64,000 nucleotides of DNA from Pseudomonas sp. 10-1B (lineage in GTDB: Bacteria; Pseudomonadota; Gammaproteobacteria; Pseudomonadales; Pseudomonadaceae). Location: NCBI RefSeq assembly GCF_000935045.1, contig NZ_JYKS01000040.1, forward strand, positions 62,001 to 126,000. The letters run 5' to 3'. Position numbers and translations under genes: made by a program. Shown here in pieces: positions 8,909 through 18,542 of this stretch. A model generated the notes under the pieces. It saw only the letters and a program-made list of their open reading frames with translations. It did not search any database and was not told the origin of the DNA. Positions within the stretch are counted from its first letter, which is position 1. Every line of letters begins with the position of its first letter.

Positions 8909-9919
8909 ATGCGCGATAGCGATTCGGTCGCCGTGTACTTCCTCAATGCCATGCTCCACGCCCTGCGCGACTGCCCGGCCGAACGCGATGCGCAACTGCG
9001 CGCGGTGGGCATCGACCCGCAACTGCTCGAGCAGCCCCAGGCGCGTGTGCCGGCCAAGGCCTTCTCCCAACTGTGGCTGGCGCTGATCCAGCGCCTGGAC
9101 GACGAGTTTTTCCGCCTCGACAGCCACGGTATGCCGCTGGGCAGTTTCGCCCTGATCTGCCGGGGCCTGATCCTCGAGCCGAACCTGGAAAAGGCCTTGC
9201 GCCAGTGCATGGGCGGTTTCGGCCTGTTCCTGCATGACCTGCGCGGCAGCCTGACGGTGCGTGGCGGGCGGGCGCTGATCAGCGTGCAATCGAACATTGC
9301 CGACCCGCTGACCCGGGTGTATGCCGAGGAAACCTATCTGGTGCTGATGATTGGCATGCTGTGCTGGCTGGCCGGGCGGCGGATCGCCATCGACCGCACC
9401 GAACTGGCGGTGTCGCGCCCGGCTCAGGAAGACGACCTGCTGTTGTGGGGGCCGGATTTGCGCCTGGGCAGCGGGCGCACCGAGGTGGAGTTCGACAGCG
9501 CCTACCTGCGCCTGCCGGTGGTGCAGGACCTGGCAGCGCTGAAGACCTTCCTGCGCAGCGCGCCGCAGGGGCTGGTGATCCGCTTTCGCAACCAGAACGG
9601 CCTGGTCGCCGAGGTGTACCGGCACCTGCGGGCGCGGCGCTATGGGCAGTGGCCGACATTGGCCGCGCTGGCGCAGCAGCAGGGGGTCAGTGCCAGCACC
9701 TTCCGCCGGCAGCTGGAGCGGGAGGGGCGTTCGTACCAGCAGATCAAGGACGAGGTGCGCCGGGCGATGGCCTTCGAGCGCTTGCGTGAAGGGGTATTGA
9801 GCGTTGCCGAAATTGCCGAACAGGCGGGCTTCCAGGAGCCCAGTGCGTTTCACCGGGCATTCAAGAAGTGGACCGGGCAAAGTCCGGGGAGCTATCGGGC
9901 GCGGTTGGCCGGGCGGTAG
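8909..9919 (+). CDS. AraC-family transcriptional regulator (Arabinose_bd type)
   Basis: 336 residues: an N-terminal ~200-residue ligand domain of the type found in OruR/ArgR-like regulators, and a C-terminal AraC double helix-turn-helix (VSASTFRRQLEREGRSYQQI and the second helix pair LSVAEIAEQAGFQEPSAFHR, then FKKWTGQSPGSYR). It is divergent from the thiolase operon with ~168 bases between, so it is the likely activator of that operon (inference from position). Confidence 0.9.
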   Translation: MRDSDSVAVYFLNAMLHALRDCPAERDAQLRAVGIDPQLLEQPQARVPAKAFSQLWLALIQRLDDEFFRLDSHGMPLGSFALICRGLILEPNLEKALRQCMGGFGLFLHDLRGSLTVRGGRALISVQSNIADPLTRVYAEETYLVLMIGMLCWLAGRRIAIDRTELAVSRPAQEDDLLLWGPDLRLGSGRTEVEFDSAYLRLPVVQDLAALKTFLRSAPQGLVIRFRNQNGLVAEVYRHLRARRYGQWPTLAALAQQQGVSASTFRRQLEREGRSYQQIKDEVRRAMAFERLREGVLSVAEIAEQAGFQEPSAFHRAFKKWTGQSPGSYRARLAGR

Positions 9920-9930
9920 CTGATACCTGC

Positions 9931-10029
9931 ACCGGCCCCTTCGCGGGCTTGCCCGCTCCCACAGGTACAGCACAGCTTTCAGATTCTGTGAGATCCCTGT
10001 GGGAGCGGGCAAGCCCGCGAAGAGGCCAG
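9931..10029. repeat. REP pair, inverted (type B)
   Basis: Inverted copies with core cgcgggcttgcccgctccca at about 9932-9967 and its complement at about 9995-10028. It lies between the convergent AraC regulator and AhpD-like genes. Confidence 0.88.
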
Positions 10030-10049
10030 AACAGGCTAGCGGTCAATGA

Positions 10050-10487
10050 TCAGGCCGGCACCATGGCGAACCCGACTCCAAAGCGGTTCCAGGCATTGAT
10101 GGTGGCAATCGCCAAGGTCAGGTTGGCCACCTCGGCCGGCTCGAAGTGTTGCTGCAAGGCTTCATATTCCGCCTGCGGCGCGCCCTGCTCCGGCAAGCGG
10201 GTCAGGCTCTCGACCCAGGCCAGCGCCGCACGTTCACGTGGGGTGAAGTAGGCGGTTTCCTGCCATACGCACAAGGTCTGCAGGCGCGCTTCGGTCTCGC
10301 CGGCCTTGCGTGCATCGTTGGCGTGCAGGTTGACGCAGTAGGCGCAGCCGTTGATCTGCGAAGCCCGCAGGCGCACCAGTTCCAGCAGCGAGTTCTCCAG
10401 GCCGCTGCTGGCCAACGCCTGTTCCAGGCCGACCATGGCTTTGTAAGCTTCAGGGGCGTGCTTGGCCCATTCGATACGGTTGTGCAT
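10050..10487 (-). CDS. Carboxymuconolactone decarboxylase / AhpD-like protein
   Basis: 145 residues with the AhpD-type CxxC redox motif in GCAYCVNLHANDAR, so it probably has peroxidase-linked disulfide reductase activity (alkylhydroperoxidase core domain). The start is the ATG at 10487 (MHNRIEW): the upstream TTG at 10499 belongs to the TTGGAGACAGCC stretch whose GGAG is the ribosome-binding site. No partner AhpC lies nearby and the gene appears monocistronic. Proteins of this size and motif pattern are common stand-alone genes in Pseudomonas with no fixed pathway. Confidence 0.85.
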   Translation of the reverse strand: MHNRIEWAKHAPEAYKAMVGLEQALASSGLENSLLELVRLRASQINGCAYCVNLHANDARKAGETEARLQTLCVWQETAYFTPRERAALAWVESLTRLPEQGAPQAEYEALQQHFEPAEVANLTLAIATINAWNRFGVGFAMVPA

Positions 10488-10687
10488 GGCTGTCTCCAAA
10501 GGTATGGGGTGGGAATGACGCTACTGTAGCGCCGCCCATTGGCTACCCCGATAGCCAATTGCACACCTAAGCGGGAGGCCAATCGACCATTCAGGTGGCC
10601 ACTGACAGGCATCCAATCTCTTCATTTCTGCCACGGGCGCCAAGCCGGGATAATGACCAGGTCTTGCTACAAGAGAACTGATTCACC

Positions 10688-11884
10688 ATGAGGGCTGCTC
10701 TGAACCTGTTGCTGGTCATCCTGCTGGCATTGAACCTGCGACCGATCCTGACCAGCATCGGCCCGTTGCTCGAGCCCATGCGTGCCAGCACCGGCCTGGG
10801 CTACCAGCAGGCCGCCTTGCTGACGGCGTTGCCAGTGCTGTGCATGGGCCTGGTGCCTTTGTTGCAACCCTGGTTACGGCGCTGGATCAGCGAGCATGGC
10901 GGCATGCTCGGTGGCCTGGCCGCCATCGCCCTGGCCTGCCTGTGGCGTTTGCAGCTGGACAGCGCCTGGGCGCTGATTGCCAGTGCGGTGATCGCCGGCC
11001 TTGGCGTGGCGGTGGTACAGGGCATGATGCCGGGGCTGGTCAACCGCTGGTTCCCCGGCCGCCTGGCGGGCGCGATGGGCCTGTACTCGGCCGCGTTGAT
11101 GACGGGCGGTGGCGTGGCCGCTGTGCTCGGGCCGCATATCAGCGGTTACTTCGGCCACTGGCAGGCCGGTCTGGGCCTGTGGGCGATCCCGGCGCTGCTG
11201 GCGGTACTGGCCTGGGTCGTGCTGCGGCCACGGCAGGGCGCGCCGAAACTGGCCGGGGCCACTAACGGGCACTGGTTCGGCACGCGCCGGGCCTGGTTGC
11301 TGGCCTTGTACTTCGGCCTGATCAACGGCGGCTACACCAGCATGGTGGCCTGGTTGCCGGCCTATCACATCGAACACGGCGGCAGCGCCCAGGGCGGCGC
11401 CGACCTGGTGGGTTTGATGACCATCTTCCAGGTGGCTGGCGCACTAGGCCTGCCGCTGTTGCTACGGCGCTGGGCAGACCGTCGCCCAGGTCTGTGGCTG
11501 GCGCTGGCGATCCAGCTGGCGGGCTTTCTCGGCCTGTTGCTGGCGCCGACGCAGGCTTCGGGGCTGTGGGTGGCGATGATCGGCTTTGGCCTGGGCGCCT
11601 GCTTCAGCCAGAGCCTGACGCTGACCCTGGAGCACCTGAAAACGCCCGCCGAGGCCGGCAGCCTGGCGGCGTTCGTGCAGGGCATCGGGTTCATCATCAC
11701 CGGCATCGTGCCGTATATCGCCGGTTGGCTGCGTGACGTGAGTGGCGACTTCCAGGCTGCGTGGACGCTGCTGACCGTGACCGTGGTGGCGATGCTGCTG
11801 GTGACCGCGTGTTTCAACCCACGGGGTTATGCCGCAGCCATTTCCCGCCGGGCAGCGGCGGCCACGGCAGTGCCGGTCAACTGA
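10688..11884 (+). CDS. MFS transporter, CynX/NimT family
   Basis: 398 residues with about 12 hydrophobic segments and the NLRPILTSIGPLL opening typical of the CynX (cyanate)/NimT (2-nitroimidazole) branch of the major facilitator family. Substrate is not predictable; no cyanase gene is close by. It starts 200 bases from the divergent AhpD-like gene and overlaps the convergent MocR-type regulator by 8 bases at the 3' ends, so antisense transcription across the ends is likely. Confidence 0.88.
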   Translation: MRAALNLLLVILLALNLRPILTSIGPLLEPMRASTGLGYQQAALLTALPVLCMGLVPLLQPWLRRWISEHGGMLGGLAAIALACLWRLQLDSAWALIASAVIAGLGVAVVQGMMPGLVNRWFPGRLAGAMGLYSAALMTGGGVAAVLGPHISGYFGHWQAGLGLWAIPALLAVLAWVVLRPRQGAPKLAGATNGHWFGTRRAWLLALYFGLINGGYTSMVAWLPAYHIEHGGSAQGGADLVGLMTIFQVAGALGLPLLLRRWADRRPGLWLALAIQLAGFLGLLLAPTQASGLWVAMIGFGLGACFSQSLTLTLEHLKTPAEAGSLAAFVQGIGFIITGIVPYIAGWLRDVSGDFQAAWTLLTVTVVAMLLVTACFNPRGYAAAISRRAAAATAVPVN

Positions 11885-13310
11885 GGCGTTGCAGGGTATC
11901 GCGTACCCGGTCCAGCGCCGGGTCGATATCCAGCAGTTCGATGGCGCCGAAACCCAGCAACAGCCCCGGGCGCACCGGCGCTTCGCTGAAGAACGGTGCC
12001 AGCGAGTACAGGCCGACCTCCACCTTGCGCGCCAGGTTGGCCAACAGCTCGACATCGACCCCAGGCTTGGCCAAGGCGCTGAGGTGGAAGCCGGCGCTGG
12101 CCGGAATGGCACTGAACCAGGGCGCCAGGTCGTCGCCCAGGCGCGCTAGGATACGTGTGCGACGGGCGCTGTAGATTTCATGGCAGCGGCGAATGTGCTT
12201 GTTCAGGTGGCCTTCGCCGAGGAAGCGCGCCAGCGCCCATTGCAGCAGGGTCGGGCTGTGCCAGTCACTGAGGTGCTTGGCCACGCAGGCGGCTTGCAGC
12301 ACGGAGCTTGGCAGCACGGCATAGCCCAGGCGCAGCTCCGGCAGCAAGGTCTTGGAAAAGGTCCCCACATAGGCCACCAGGCCATGGCGGTCGAGGCGCT
12401 GCAGCGCGTCCGAGGCCGGCCCGTGGTAGCGGAACTCGCAGTCGTAGTCGTCTTCGATGATCAACGCGCCAAGCTCGGCGGCCCGTGCCAGCAAGGCGTG
12501 CCGGCGTGGCTCGCTCATCGGCATGCCCAGGGGGAACTGGTGCGAGGGCGTCACATAGATCAGCCGGGTGCCGTCGGCGATCTGCTCCACGCACAGGCCT
12601 TCATCGTCTACCGGCACCGCTTGCAGGCGCGCGCCCAGGGCCAGGAATAATTGCCGCGCCGGCGGGTAGCCGGGGTCTTCCATGGCCACCTGGCAGCCCG
12701 GCTCGATCAGCACCCGGGCGATCAGGTCCAGTGCCTGCTGGGCACCGTTGCACACCAGCAGGTCGGCGGCGCTGCAATGCACGCCGCGGGCGTAGGCGAT
12801 GTGGTGGGCGATGGCTTCGCGCAGCTCCGGCAGGCCCTGGGCCGGGAATTGCCGCTCGGAGTGGCGTTGGCTGCGGCGCAGGGCATAGTTCAGGCAACTG
12901 CGCCACTGGTCGAACGGGAACTGCGCCTTGTTCGACGCGCCGCCGACGAAGTCGTAGCGTGATGGCGCCTGCAACTGGCGTTGACCGAGCACGGTGGCAC
13001 GCTGCTGCCAGCGTTCGAGGGCGGCGGCGCTGGCCAGGGGGATGCTGGTTGATTCGCGGGTGTGCAGCGGCTGGCGCGGGGTGATGAAGGTACCACGGCC
13101 GACCACGCCGCTGAGCAGGTTGTCGTAGGTCAGCCGGGAATAGGCCTCGGCCACGGTCTTGCGTGACACGCCCAGTTGCTCGGCCAACAGCCGGGTCGGT
13201 GGCAGTTGGGTGCCGGCGGCCAGGTGGCCGCTGTCGATACCGGCGCGCAATTGCTGGTAGAGCTGGTCGGCCAGGCCTTTGCGACCTTCCAGGCGAATGT
13301 GCAGTTCCAT
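11877..13310 (-). CDS. MocR/PdxR-type regulator (GntR helix-turn-helix fused to aminotransferase fold)
   Basis: 477 residues: an N-terminal winged helix of the GntR type (LADQLYQQLRAGIDSGHLA, QLPPTRLLAEQLGVSRKTV) and a C-terminal fold-type I aminotransferase domain that binds PLP; the Lys that would hold PLP is in VGTFSKTLLPELRLGY. The start is set at MELHIRLEG (13310); the 24 codons before it run into an intergenic repeat. Members regulate vitamin B6, GABA or related amine metabolism or an adjacent transporter. Its tail-to-tail neighbour is the CynX-like exporter; a divergent target gene is not obvious. Confidence 0.9.
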   Translation of the reverse strand: MELHIRLEGRKGLADQLYQQLRAGIDSGHLAAGTQLPPTRLLAEQLGVSRKTVAEAYSRLTYDNLLSGVVGRGTFITPRQPLHTRESTSIPLASAAALERWQQRATVLGQRQLQAPSRYDFVGGASNKAQFPFDQWRSCLNYALRRSQRHSERQFPAQGLPELREAIAHHIAYARGVHCSAADLLVCNGAQQALDLIARVLIEPGCQVAMEDPGYPPARQLFLALGARLQAVPVDDEGLCVEQIADGTRLIYVTPSHQFPLGMPMSEPRRHALLARAAELGALIIEDDYDCEFRYHGPASDALQRLDRHGLVAYVGTFSKTLLPELRLGYAVLPSSVLQAACVAKHLSDWHSPTLLQWALARFLGEGHLNKHIRRCHEIYSARRTRILARLGDDLAPWFSAIPASAGFHLSALAKPGVDVELLANLARKVEVGLYSLAPFFSEAPVRPGLLLGFGAIELLDIDPALDRVRDTLQRLS

Positions 13311-13670
13311 AGGGTGGTCCGGAGCGGCGGGAGTGCTCAGGATAGCGGATTGGAATGCTACGCAGTATTTGTAGGAGATCACCCAGCCCTAATGTCAGCC
13401 AATTAAGCAATTTGGGGCCGCTTTGCGGCCCATCGCCGGCAAGCCAGCTCCCACCTCGACCGCATAGGCCTCAAACCCTGTGCAATACCTGTGGGAGCCG
13501 GCTTGCCGGCAATGAGGCCAGTCCAGGCAATACAAGACAGTTGCTCCCACAGGTATGCGCAGCCCTTGAGACTGGCGCAATACCTGTGGGAGCTGGCTTG
13601 CCGGCGATGGGTTGCGTAGCAGCCCCCGTAACAAGAGTAGTCCGCATGCCACCTGATACACGGTTCATGC
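13311..13670. other. Intergenic region with dispersed repeats
   Basis: No gene seen. It holds the upstream region of the MocR-type gene, a 20-base sequence at 13372-13391 that recurs inverted at 55404-55423, a gggccgctttgcggccc hairpin and three to four type A REP units in both orientations (about 13414-13612). Confidence 0.7.
13414..13612. repeat. Cluster of REP units (type A)
   Basis: One forward unit (about 13414-13455, including the gggccgctttgcggccc hairpin), a reverse unit (about 13486-13520), a short partial forward unit (about 13542-13556) and a second reverse unit (about 13581-13611). All share the cggcaagccagctcccacag core. Confidence 0.85.
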
Positions 13671-14009
13671 TCACAACCGGGCCGTACTCACCGTGATATA
13701 GCCCTTGTCCGCCAGCGCTATGCGTATCACTGTCTCATCCGCCGGCGCCTTGCGGTTGCGCTTGATGCGCACGCCCTCTACGGCGGCAGCTTTCAAGTGG
13801 TCGGTAATGGCGCGCCCGTTCGGGTCGAAGAACAGCTCGCTGGCCAGTAACTCGATACGCTCGATCAACTGTCGGGAGCGTTCGTCGGTGGCGCAGAAGA
13901 ACATCACCCCTGACAGGTGCGGGTCTTCATCGGGGTTGCTCATTTCATGGGCCAGCATTTCGCGCAGGCTACTGCGCAGTTCGGCGATGGAGCGGGCGTA
14001 CAGGTGCAT
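13671..14009 (-). CDS. Hypothetical small protein
   Basis: 112 residues starting MHLYARS with GGAGG six bases upstream, so translation is credible. It is charged and soluble, with no signal peptide or membrane segment. A C-terminal part (RIKRNRKAPADETVIRIALA) looks like a beta-rich end. I do not recognise a family. It sits alone between the REP cluster and the end of the glycolate operon; the ~180 bases upstream (14010-14187) show no other gene. Confidence 0.7.
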   Translation of the reverse strand: MHLYARSIAELRSSLREMLAHEMSNPDEDPHLSGVMFFCATDERSRQLIERIELLASELFFDPNGRAITDHLKAAAVEGVRIKRNRKAPADETVIRIALADKGYITVSTARL

Positions 14010-14187
14010 GCGGAACCTCCTCTGGATCGCGACCTTGCGTCATCCAGTGCCGATCATGTTTTCAGCGGCCAGGGCTAACAAGTAGGACCTTTCCGATCAT
14101 GGCGTAGGAGGCGTCTGAAGGTGTTGGGGTGCCACCCCTGGCTGGCGGGGGGAGGTGTCTGCGGCACAAAATAGGCCGGCCCAGGAC

Positions 14188-14586
14188 TCAGAGCACCGCC
14201 GCCCCAGCCTTGGCCACCTGGGCATCCTGCTCGGACTTGACCCCGGACACACCAATGGCGCCCACCACCTGGCCATCCACCCGCAGCGGCACCCCACCTT
14301 CCAGGCTGGTCAGCAGCGGCGCGGTGACGAAGGCGGTACGGCCACCATTGACCATTTGCTCGTAGTCACGGGTTTCCTTGCGTCCCAGCGCCGCGCTGCG
14401 GGCCTTTTCCACCGCGATATAGGCACTGGCTGGCGCGCAGCCGTCCATGCGCTCCAGGGCCAACGGGTGGCCGCCGTCGTCGACCACGGCGATGGTCACG
14501 TTCCATTGTTGGGCCTGGGCTTCCTGGCGGGCGGCGGTCAGTACACGGGCGACTTCGGCCTGGCCGATCACGGGCTTGCTATGCAT
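14188..14586 (-). CDS. glcG: GlcG heme-binding-like protein of the glycolate operon
   Basis: 132 residues of the GlcG/HbpS (DUF336) family, recognisable by EAQAQQWNVTIAVVDDGGHP and GVPLRVDGQVVGAIGVSG. Function in glycolate use is not established; it accompanies glcDEF in many bacteria. Its start overlaps the glcF stop by 8 bases, marking it as the last gene of the glcDEFG transcript. Confidence 0.93.
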   Translation of the reverse strand: MHSKPVIGQAEVARVLTAARQEAQAQQWNVTIAVVDDGGHPLALERMDGCAPASAYIAVEKARSAALGRKETRDYEQMVNGGRTAFVTAPLLTSLEGGVPLRVDGQVVGAIGVSGVKSEQDAQVAKAGAAVL

Positions 14587-15814
14587 GGCGGTTCTCCGGG
14601 TTCAAGGCTGCTTCGACGATTTCGATCCAGTGCCGCACCGGTGTGCGCCCGGCCCCATCGAGGTGGGCCTGACAGCCGATGTTGGCGGTGGCGATGACTT
14701 GCGGTTTGCCACTTTCCAGCGCGTTGAGCCGGTTGTCGCGCAGCCGCAGCGACAGCGCGGGCTGGGTCAGCGAATAGGTGCCGGCCGAGCCACAGCACAG
14801 GTGGCCGTCCGGTACTGCTGTCAGCGTGAAGCCCAGGCGGGTGAGCAATGCTTCTACCGCACCGCCCAGCTTCAGGGCGTGCTGCAGGGTGCATGGGCAA
14901 TGGAAGGCCAGGCGTTGTTCGGCGCACAGGCCCAGTTGCTCGACCGGCTCTGCGCGCAGCACCTCCACCAGGTCGCGGGACAGGGCGCTGACCCGTGCAG
15001 CCTTGGCGGCATAGTGGGGGTCGTGTTCCAGCAGGTGGCCATAGTCGCGGACGAACGCGCCGCAGCCGCTGGCGGTTTGTACGATGGCCTCGGCACCGGC
15101 CTCGATAGCCGGCCACCAGGCGTCGATATTGCGCCGTGCACGTGCCAGCCCTTGTTCCTGCGCATTGAGGTGGTAGTCCAGCGCGCCACAGCAGCCGGCC
15201 TGATGGATCGGCTCGACGCTGATGCCCAGGCGGTCCAGCAGGCGCGCCGCGGCGGCATTGGTATTGGGCGACAGGGCTGGTTGCACGCAGCCCTCCAGCA
15301 TCAGCACCCGGCGCGCATGGCGCGTTGCGGGGCGCTGGCCAGGAGGGGCGATCCGCGCCGGCAGCTTGTGCTTGAGCGTGGCCGGCAGCAGTGGTCGCAG
15401 GGCCTGGCCAGTGCGGGTCAGGGCCTTGAACAGTGCTGGGTGGGGGGCTAGCGCACGCAGGCCCTGGCGCAGCAGGCGCTGGCCAAGCGGGCGCGGGACC
15501 TGCTGGTCGACCACGGCGCGGCCGATGTCCAGCAAGTCGTGGTACTTCACCCCGGAAGGGCAGGTGGTTTCGCAGTTGCGGCAGCTCAGGCAGCGGTCCA
15601 GGTGCAATTGGGTGCTGGCGGTGATCGGTGCGCCTTCGAGCATCTGCTTGATCAGGTAGATACGTCCGCGCGGGCCGTCCAGTTCATCGCCCAGCAACTG
15701 GTAAGTGGGGCAGGTAGCAGTGCAGAAGCCACAGTGCACGCAGGAGCGCAGAATGCTTTCGGCTTCGTCGGCGCGGGCCAGGTGCCGGGATGTTTCACTC
15801 AGGTTGGTTTGCAT
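14579..15814 (-). CDS. glcF: Glycolate oxidase iron-sulfur subunit
   Basis: 411 residues. Two ferredoxin-like 4Fe-4S motifs are in the N-terminal third (CVHCGFCTATCPTY and CLSCRNCETTCPSG), followed by two CCG-type domains (GCCGALDYH and LCCGSAGTYS) that bind further iron-sulfur/heterodisulfide-reductase-like centres. Together with GlcD and GlcE it oxidises glycolate to glyoxylate and passes electrons to the respiratory chain at the membrane. It begins 10 bases after glcE. Confidence 0.96.
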   Translation of the reverse strand: MQTNLSETSRHLARADEAESILRSCVHCGFCTATCPTYQLLGDELDGPRGRIYLIKQMLEGAPITASTQLHLDRCLSCRNCETTCPSGVKYHDLLDIGRAVVDQQVPRPLGQRLLRQGLRALAPHPALFKALTRTGQALRPLLPATLKHKLPARIAPPGQRPATRHARRVLMLEGCVQPALSPNTNAAAARLLDRLGISVEPIHQAGCCGALDYHLNAQEQGLARARRNIDAWWPAIEAGAEAIVQTASGCGAFVRDYGHLLEHDPHYAAKAARVSALSRDLVEVLRAEPVEQLGLCAEQRLAFHCPCTLQHALKLGGAVEALLTRLGFTLTAVPDGHLCCGSAGTYSLTQPALSLRLRDNRLNALESGKPQVIATANIGCQAHLDGAGRTPVRHWIEIVEAALNPENRHA

Positions 15815-15823
15815 GCTCTGGCC

Positions 15824-16876
15824 TCACAGGTCCGGGTACAGGCGGCCAGGGTTGAACACCCCCTGGGGGTCGAGTTGCTGCTTGAGGGCGCGGTGGTAGC
15901 GCATCAGTGCAGCGGGCAGCGGTGGGTTGCTGTCAGCGCCCGGGGCATAGCAGGTGGCATGGCCGCCCACTGCCGCGACGCGCTGGCGAATGGCCTGGGC
16001 CGTTGCCGTGGATTTTAGCCAGCGCTGGGCCCCGCCCCAGTCGACCAGTTGTTGGCCGGGCACCTCCAGCTCGCCAGTGGCGATGGGCACTGACAAGCGC
16101 CACAGCGGCGCGGGGTCAGCGAAAAATGCCAGGCGCTGTTCGCGCAGGTCACTCCAGAAGCGGTTGTCGAGTGCTTCGCCACCCAGGCGCTGGCGCGCCG
16201 ACTGCACCGAGCCTTCACCGCCTTCCAGGCGCAGGTACAGTGCGTCGCCGTCGTGGCAGGCCGCGCTGATCGGCAGTGACTGCTGGCCCCACCCGGCCAG
16301 CTCGGCCAGTGCTTCGTGGCGGCCCATCGGCAGACGCAGGCTCAGGCATTGGCGCGGCCGCGGCAGCACTTTCAACGAAACTTCGGTCAGCAGCGCCAGG
16401 CAACCGAAGCTGCCCACCATCAGCCGTGATACGTCATAACCGGCCACGTTCTTCATCACCTCGCCACCAAAGCGCAGCAGCTTGCCGTGGCCAGTGATCA
16501 CCCGCGTGCCGAGCACGTAGTCCCGTACCGACCCGGCCCACGGCCGTCGAGGGCCAGACAGGCCAGCCGCGACCATGCCCCCCAGGGTGGCCTCGGGGCC
16601 CAGGTACGGTGGCTCGCAGGGCAGCATCTGGCCGGCTTCGTGCAGGGCCGCCTCGATCTCGCGCAGCGGTGTGCCAGCGCGGGCGGTCAGCACCAGTTCG
16701 GTCGGGTCGTAGCTGACGATGCCACGATGGCTGCGGGTGTCGAGTACTTCGCCGGTTACCGGGCTGCCGAGCATGGCCTTGCTGTTGCTGCCCTGGATAC
16801 GCAATGGCGTGCCCTGGTGCAAAGCCTGGTTGACCTGCTCCAGCAGGGCCTGGCTGTTGTCGCGGTCCATGCTCAT
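15824..16876 (-). CDS. glcE: Glycolate oxidase FAD-binding subunit GlcE
   Basis: 350 residues with an FAD-binding PCMH-type domain similar to, but shorter than, GlcD (LRIQGSNSKAMLGSPV; PEATLGGMVAAGLSGPRRPW; VMKNVAGYDVSRLMVGSFG). The start at 16876 (MSMDRDN) shares one base with the glcD stop (TGATG), which decides against the longer upstream reading frame and indicates translational coupling. GlcE is needed for glycolate oxidase activity with GlcD and GlcF. Confidence 0.95.
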   Translation of the reverse strand: MSMDRDNSQALLEQVNQALHQGTPLRIQGSNSKAMLGSPVTGEVLDTRSHRGIVSYDPTELVLTARAGTPLREIEAALHEAGQMLPCEPPYLGPEATLGGMVAAGLSGPRRPWAGSVRDYVLGTRVITGHGKLLRFGGEVMKNVAGYDVSRLMVGSFGCLALLTEVSLKVLPRPRQCLSLRLPMGRHEALAELAGWGQQSLPISAACHDGDALYLRLEGGEGSVQSARQRLGGEALDNRFWSDLREQRLAFFADPAPLWRLSVPIATGELEVPGQQLVDWGGAQRWLKSTATAQAIRQRVAAVGGHATCYAPGADSNPPLPAALMRYHRALKQQLDPQGVFNPGRLYPDL

Positions 16877-18375
16877 CAGAAGCGCTCCAGGTCGGGGAAG
16901 GGCAGTTGCCCTTGATGCACATGCATCGCGCCGAATTCGGCGCAGCGGTGCAGGGTAGGGATGTTCTTGCCGGGGTTGAGCAGGCCCTGGGGGTCGAAGG
17001 CGGCCTTGACCGCGTGGAACAGGGTGATTTCGTCGCTGTTGAACTGCGCGCACATCTGGTTGATCTTCTCGCGCCCCACACCATGCTCGCCGGTGATGCT
17101 GCCGCCCACTGCCACGCACAGTTCGAGGATCTTGCCGCCGATGGCTTCGGCACGCTCCAGTTCGCCGGGCAGGTTGGCATCGAACAGGATCAGCGGGTGC
17201 ATGTTGCCGTCGCCGGCGTGGAACACGTTGGCCACGCGCAGGCCGTACTCCGTGGACAGTGCGCTGATGCCCTTGAGCACCCGTGGCAGTTCGCGGCGTG
17301 GGATGGTGCCATCCATGCAGTAGTAGTCCGGGGAAATGCGCCCCACCGCCGGGAAGGCATTCTTGCGCCCGGCCCAGAAGCGCATGCGCTCGGCCTCGTC
17401 GCAGGCCAGCCGCACGTCACGCGCGCCGGCTTGCGCCAGCACGGCGGCGACCTGCTCGCAGTCGTCGTGCACATCGGCTTCGACGCCATCCAGTTCGCAT
17501 AGCAGGATGGCCGCCGCATCTACCGGGTAGCCGGCGTGGATGAAATCCTCGGCGGCGCGGATCGCCAGGTTGTCCATCATCTCCAGGCCGCCAGGGATGA
17601 TCCCCGCGGCAATGATCTCGGCCACTGCCCGGCCGGCGTCTTCGACGCTGTCGAAACTGGCCAGCAGCACCCGTGCCACCTGAGGCTTGGGCAGCAGCTT
17701 GACGGTAACCTCGGTGACGATACCGAGCATGCCTTCGGAGCCGGTGAACAACGCCAACAGGTCGAAGCCGGGGCTGTCCAGGGCGTCGCTGCCCAGGGTC
17801 AGGCGTTCACCCTCGATGGTGAGGATTTCCACCTTGAGCAGGTTGTGCACGGTCAGCCCGTACTTGAGGCAGTGCACGCCACCGGCGTTTTCGGCGACGT
17901 TGCCGCCGATGGAACAGGCGATTTGCGAGGATGGGTCTGGCGCGTAGTACAGGCCGTGGGGCGCGGCGGCCTGGGAAATGGCCAGGTTGCGCACGCCGGG
18001 CTGCACACGGGCGAAGCGGCCCTGCGGGTTGACTTCAAGAATGCGGTTGAAGCGTGCCATCACCAGCAGGATGCCCTTGGCCAGCGGCAGGGCGCCGCCC
18101 GACAGGCCGGTACCGGCCCCACGCGCCACCACCGGCACGCCGCGCTGGTGGCAGAGCTTGAGCAGGGTTTGAACCTGTTCCAGGCGCTCGGGCAGCACCA
18201 CCAGCAGCGGTACAGTGCGGTAGGCCGAGAGGCCGTCGCATTCGTAGGGCTTGAGGTCTTCTTCGCGGTGCAGAACTTCAAGGTCTGGCAGGGCATCGTG
18301 CAGCGCTTGCCGCAGGGCCACCGGGTCCACGGCGGGCAGCGCGCCATCGATGCGTTCGTCGTACAGGATATTCAT
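16876..18375 (-). CDS. glcD: Glycolate oxidase catalytic FAD subunit GlcD
   Basis: 499 residues, the normal GlcD length. The FAD-binding segment reads PVVARGAGTGLSGGALP, and the C-terminal oxidase domain contains VANVFHAGDGNMHPLILFD and GGSITGEHGVGREK, with His residues expected for hydroxy-acid oxidation. The ATG at 18375 (MNILYDERIDG) is preferred to the TTG five codons upstream. First gene of glcDEFG, divergent from glcC with two GlcC-like operators in the gap. Confidence 0.96.
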   Translation of the reverse strand: MNILYDERIDGALPAVDPVALRQALHDALPDLEVLHREEDLKPYECDGLSAYRTVPLLVVLPERLEQVQTLLKLCHQRGVPVVARGAGTGLSGGALPLAKGILLVMARFNRILEVNPQGRFARVQPGVRNLAISQAAAPHGLYYAPDPSSQIACSIGGNVAENAGGVHCLKYGLTVHNLLKVEILTIEGERLTLGSDALDSPGFDLLALFTGSEGMLGIVTEVTVKLLPKPQVARVLLASFDSVEDAGRAVAEIIAAGIIPGGLEMMDNLAIRAAEDFIHAGYPVDAAAILLCELDGVEADVHDDCEQVAAVLAQAGARDVRLACDEAERMRFWAGRKNAFPAVGRISPDYYCMDGTIPRRELPRVLKGISALSTEYGLRVANVFHAGDGNMHPLILFDANLPGELERAEAIGGKILELCVAVGGSITGEHGVGREKINQMCAQFNSDEITLFHAVKAAFDPQGLLNPGKNIPTLHRCAEFGAMHVHQGQLPFPDLERF

Positions 18376-18467
18376 GGGCTCACTCGGCAACGGTTCTTGT
18401 TGTTGTTGGCAAAGCGCTCACCCTTGCAGCCTGCGCGTGCCAGCGGCTGGGGTCGAGTGCGCCAGGC

Positions 18468-18482
18468 ACTGGTCCTACCAGT
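18468..18482. promoter_or_regulatory. GlcC-type operator 1
   Basis: Perfect 15-base dyad ACTGGTCCTACCAGT. The TGGT-N3-ACCA core is the form bound by FadR-subfamily GntR regulators such as LldR, PdhR and GlcC. It lies 93 bases before glcD on the divergent side. Confidence 0.75.
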
Positions 18483-18542
18483 TTTTCTGTCGGGTGCTGG
18501 TTATTGACGGCTTTACCCGGCTAGATTGGAGTAGGTGGCCGA